A stretch of 5,855 nt of DNA from contig CABGHH010000107.1 in NCBI GenBank assembly GCA_902158745.1, forward strand, positions 1-5,855. Direction: 5' to 3'. Each line of letters starts with the position of its first letter. The first letter of the stretch is position 1. Both the position numbers and the translations under genes were made by a program. The notes beneath the pieces were generated by a model. It made no database searches. It was not told the DNA's origin and was given only the letters and a program-made list of their open reading frames with translations. The DNA comes from Candidatus Methanolliviera sp. GoM_asphalt. Its GTDB lineage: Archaea; Halobacteriota; Methanoliparia; Methanoliparales; Methanoliparaceae. Shown in pieces: positions 5,840-5,855 of this stretch.

Positions 5840-5855
5840 GTGCAAAGAAGAGCCT

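Noticed and set aside
5840..5855. GTG directly after the RHH-PurM stop (TAAGTG) as the start of another + strand gene
   Set aside because: Only five codons are visible before the window ends, and the nearest purine-rich site is weak, so it cannot be supported.

Overview
The window looks archaeal. Genes are tightly packed with short gaps and ATGA-type overlaps, Arg is often AGA/AGG, and the one non-coding stretch has a TATA-like box rather than -35/-10 elements. The + strand gene beside that box has no Shine-Dalgarno and appears nearly leaderless. Protein content (radical SAM/SPASM, RHH fused to a PurM-like domain, DUF1847, corrinoid genes) suggests an anaerobic euryarchaeon of the methanogen, ANME or alkanotroph kind. 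That placement is an inference; no taxonomic marker is present.

Layout. Bases 1-217 (+) hold the C-terminal end of a DUF1847 protein, cut by the window edge. From 4867 down to 231 on the - strand runs an apparent five-gene operon: a 36-residue peptide gene starting with TTG (4757-4867), a radical SAM/SPASM enzyme (3457-4728), a bacterial-type CobT (2396-3451), a zinc MDR dehydrogenase (1356-2399) and an anthranilate-phosphoribosyltransferase-like protein (231-1340). Diverging from it across a 66-bp intergenic region is a + strand gene (4934-5839) encoding a ribbon-helix-helix DNA-binding domain fused to an AIR-synthase/PurM-type kinase-like domain.

Main result. The stretch 4729-4933 is not empty. 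It encodes a short peptide with a single Cys and the core ISYRLECKNKGAGLSHF, directly ahead of a SPASM radical SAM enzyme. I recognise this as the CbpA/CbpB type of precursor-plus-maturase pair, which I recall as being linked to cobalt (the 'cobopep' radical SAM family). The downstream cobT supports a cobalt or corrinoid link. The TrpD-like and PurM/CblS-like proteins could also act on phosphoribosyl or alpha-riboside chemistry.

Working model (inference): a modified peptide and a set of nucleotide-loop or lower-ligand enzymes are co-transcribed, and the divergent RHH-PurM protein senses a corrinoid precursor or nucleotide and controls the shared promoter. The acceptor of the TrpD-like enzyme, the dehydrogenase substrate and the peptide's fate cannot be read from the sequence.
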